Positions 63,331 through 64,000 of a stretch of 64,000 nucleotides of DNA are shown piece by piece. The position numbers were made by a program, and so were the translations under genes. Origin of the DNA: Caballeronia catudaia (GTDB lineage Bacteria; Pseudomonadota; Gammaproteobacteria; Burkholderiales; Burkholderiaceae); NCBI RefSeq assembly GCF_001544755.2, contig NZ_FCOF02000003.1:1-64000 (forward strand), read 5' to 3'. The notes under the pieces are model-generated. The model worked only from the letters and a program-made list of their open reading frames with translations. It did no database searches and was not told the origin of the DNA. Numbering within the stretch: position 1 is the stretch's first letter; each line of letters begins with the position of its first letter.

Positions 63331-63966
63331 TCAGGTCTCTTCGATCGCTCGCAGGCTCATCTGCTTATAGGCGTCGACCAGTAGCGTGCCCTCGCCTCGC
63401 TTATGCGCGACGGCGAGCCGCATCGTTTCCTCGCCCATCTGCCAGATCAGGAACGCGAGCGCATTGACGCGCTTGCTTTCCACTCGCGGCGTCACGCGCC
63501 GGATCGCCGCTGCGAGCAGCGCGCCGCACGCTTTGCTTTCCGCAATCTCGATGCTCATCAGTTCCTTGTCCGAGCGCAGCGCCGACGAGATGTCGCGCAT
63601 CACCGGCTTGTCCCGCACGATCTCATAGTACTGGTCGACAAGCGACGCGAACGCTTCGCGCAATTGCGCCTTGTTTTGCACGGCTTCGAGCGCTTCGCGC
63701 ACGCAACGGCGGCTCTCGGCCGCGTATAGCTCGGCGAGCGTGCGCACGATCGCGCGCTTGTCGGGAAAATACTGATAAATCGAGCCGATCGATATCTCCG
63801 CGAGTTCGGCGATCTCGCTCATCTTCACGTGCTCGCTGCCCTTCTCCGCAATCAACTGCTGCGCGGCCTCCAGAATGCGATCGAGGCGCTCGCGGCTGCG
63901 CTGCTGCGCGGGCTGCCTGCGGGTAACGCTCGTTTCCCCCTTCTTGCGCGGCGGCTTCTCTTGCAT
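63331..63966 (-). CDS. TetR-family transcriptional regulator
   Basis: A 211-residue TetR/AcrR regulator with helix-turn-helix (EHVKMSEIAELAEISIGSIYQYFPDKRAIVRTLAELYA, about residues 38-75) and a helical ligand domain. A basic N-terminal tail precedes it. ATG 63966 is preferred over the upstream in-frame codon. The target probably lies beyond the right end of the window. Confidence 0.85.
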   Translation of the reverse strand: MQEKPPRKKGETSVTRRQPAQQRSRERLDRILEAAQQLIAEKGSEHVKMSEIAELAEISIGSIYQYFPDKRAIVRTLAELYAAESRRCVREALEAVQNKAQLREAFASLVDQYYEIVRDKPVMRDISSALRSDKELMSIEIAESKACGALLAAAIRRVTPRVESKRVNALAFLIWQMGEETMRLAVAHKRGEGTLLVDAYKQMSLRAIEET

Positions 63967-64000
63967 GTCGACTCCTTTGCCGCACGATTGCGGGCTCAAA

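Noticed and set aside
1-64000. tRNA genes, rRNA, CRISPR arrays, prophage or plasmid replication genes.
   Set aside because: None was seen on either strand; no regularly spaced repeats, no CCA-ending cloverleaf of tRNA size, and no integrase or Rep/Par gene.

Overview
The window is about 65% GC and reads as a member of the Burkholderiaceae (Burkholderia, Paraburkholderia or Caballeronia type). The content suggests a secondary chromosome or megaplasmid: many small catabolic operons with their own LysR, GntR, LacI or TetR regulators, sugar-acid and betaine uptake and breakdown, an accessory cytochrome oxidase, and no ribosomal, tRNA or replication genes. The organism is inferred from gene content and protein style, not from a search.

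Layout. 1-1400 is a decayed left edge. An IS30 transposase tail is the 3' exon of a truncated group II intron, which is joined to an IS110 fragment, followed by remnants of a ferredoxin reductase and a Rieske ferredoxin. 1550-4613 carries a DMT exporter, a LysR regulator and a D-threonine-aldolase-like enzyme. 4766-12030 is a stress/accessory region: YeeE/YedE transporter, RibD-like reductase, a DUF3182-hydrolase pair, two hemerythrins, small membrane proteins and DUF3597. 12038-20548 holds a FdhF/YdeP-like molybdoenzyme and a caa3-type oxidase operon (subunits II, I, III, a small membrane protein, CtaG, a tri-heme cytochrome c). 20550-26085 is a sugar-diacid locus (glucarate-dehydratase-like enolase, MFS, PSD-family decarboxylase, PncC-like protein) with a divergent GntR regulator and a palindromic operator.

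26093-38509 is one long minus-strand gene train: glycine-betaine-type ABC importer (ProVWX), SHMT-like enzyme, DHDPS-family lyase, FAD oxidoreductase, aldehyde dehydrogenase, ProC-like reductase, two LysR regulators and a Rieske oxygenase. It looks like a complete betaine import and degradation pathway. Its SHMT-like enzyme lacks the catalytic glutamate expected for tetrahydrofolate chemistry. 38925-45048 holds a DipZ-like protein with a divergent redoxin, DUF899, an alpha/beta hydrolase, and an ArsR/SRPBCC pair. PoxB follows.

47130-58143 is a hexuronate region: a polar-amino-acid-type ABC importer, two paralogous uronate dehydrogenases, a SMP-30 lactonase, two MFS transporters, a GntR and a LacI regulator. 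LacI-type palindromes lie before the second dehydrogenase operon, lacI and the ExuT-like gene. Between the first dehydrogenase and its GntR lies a 287-bp element (51058-51344) made of four abutting inverted repeats that forms a perfect four-way cloverleaf with no unpaired junction bases. I do not recognise it, and it is the most unusual object in the window. The right end holds a DMT exporter, a chemoreceptor, a decayed desaturase-Rieske fusion, a glycosyltransferase and a TetR regulator.
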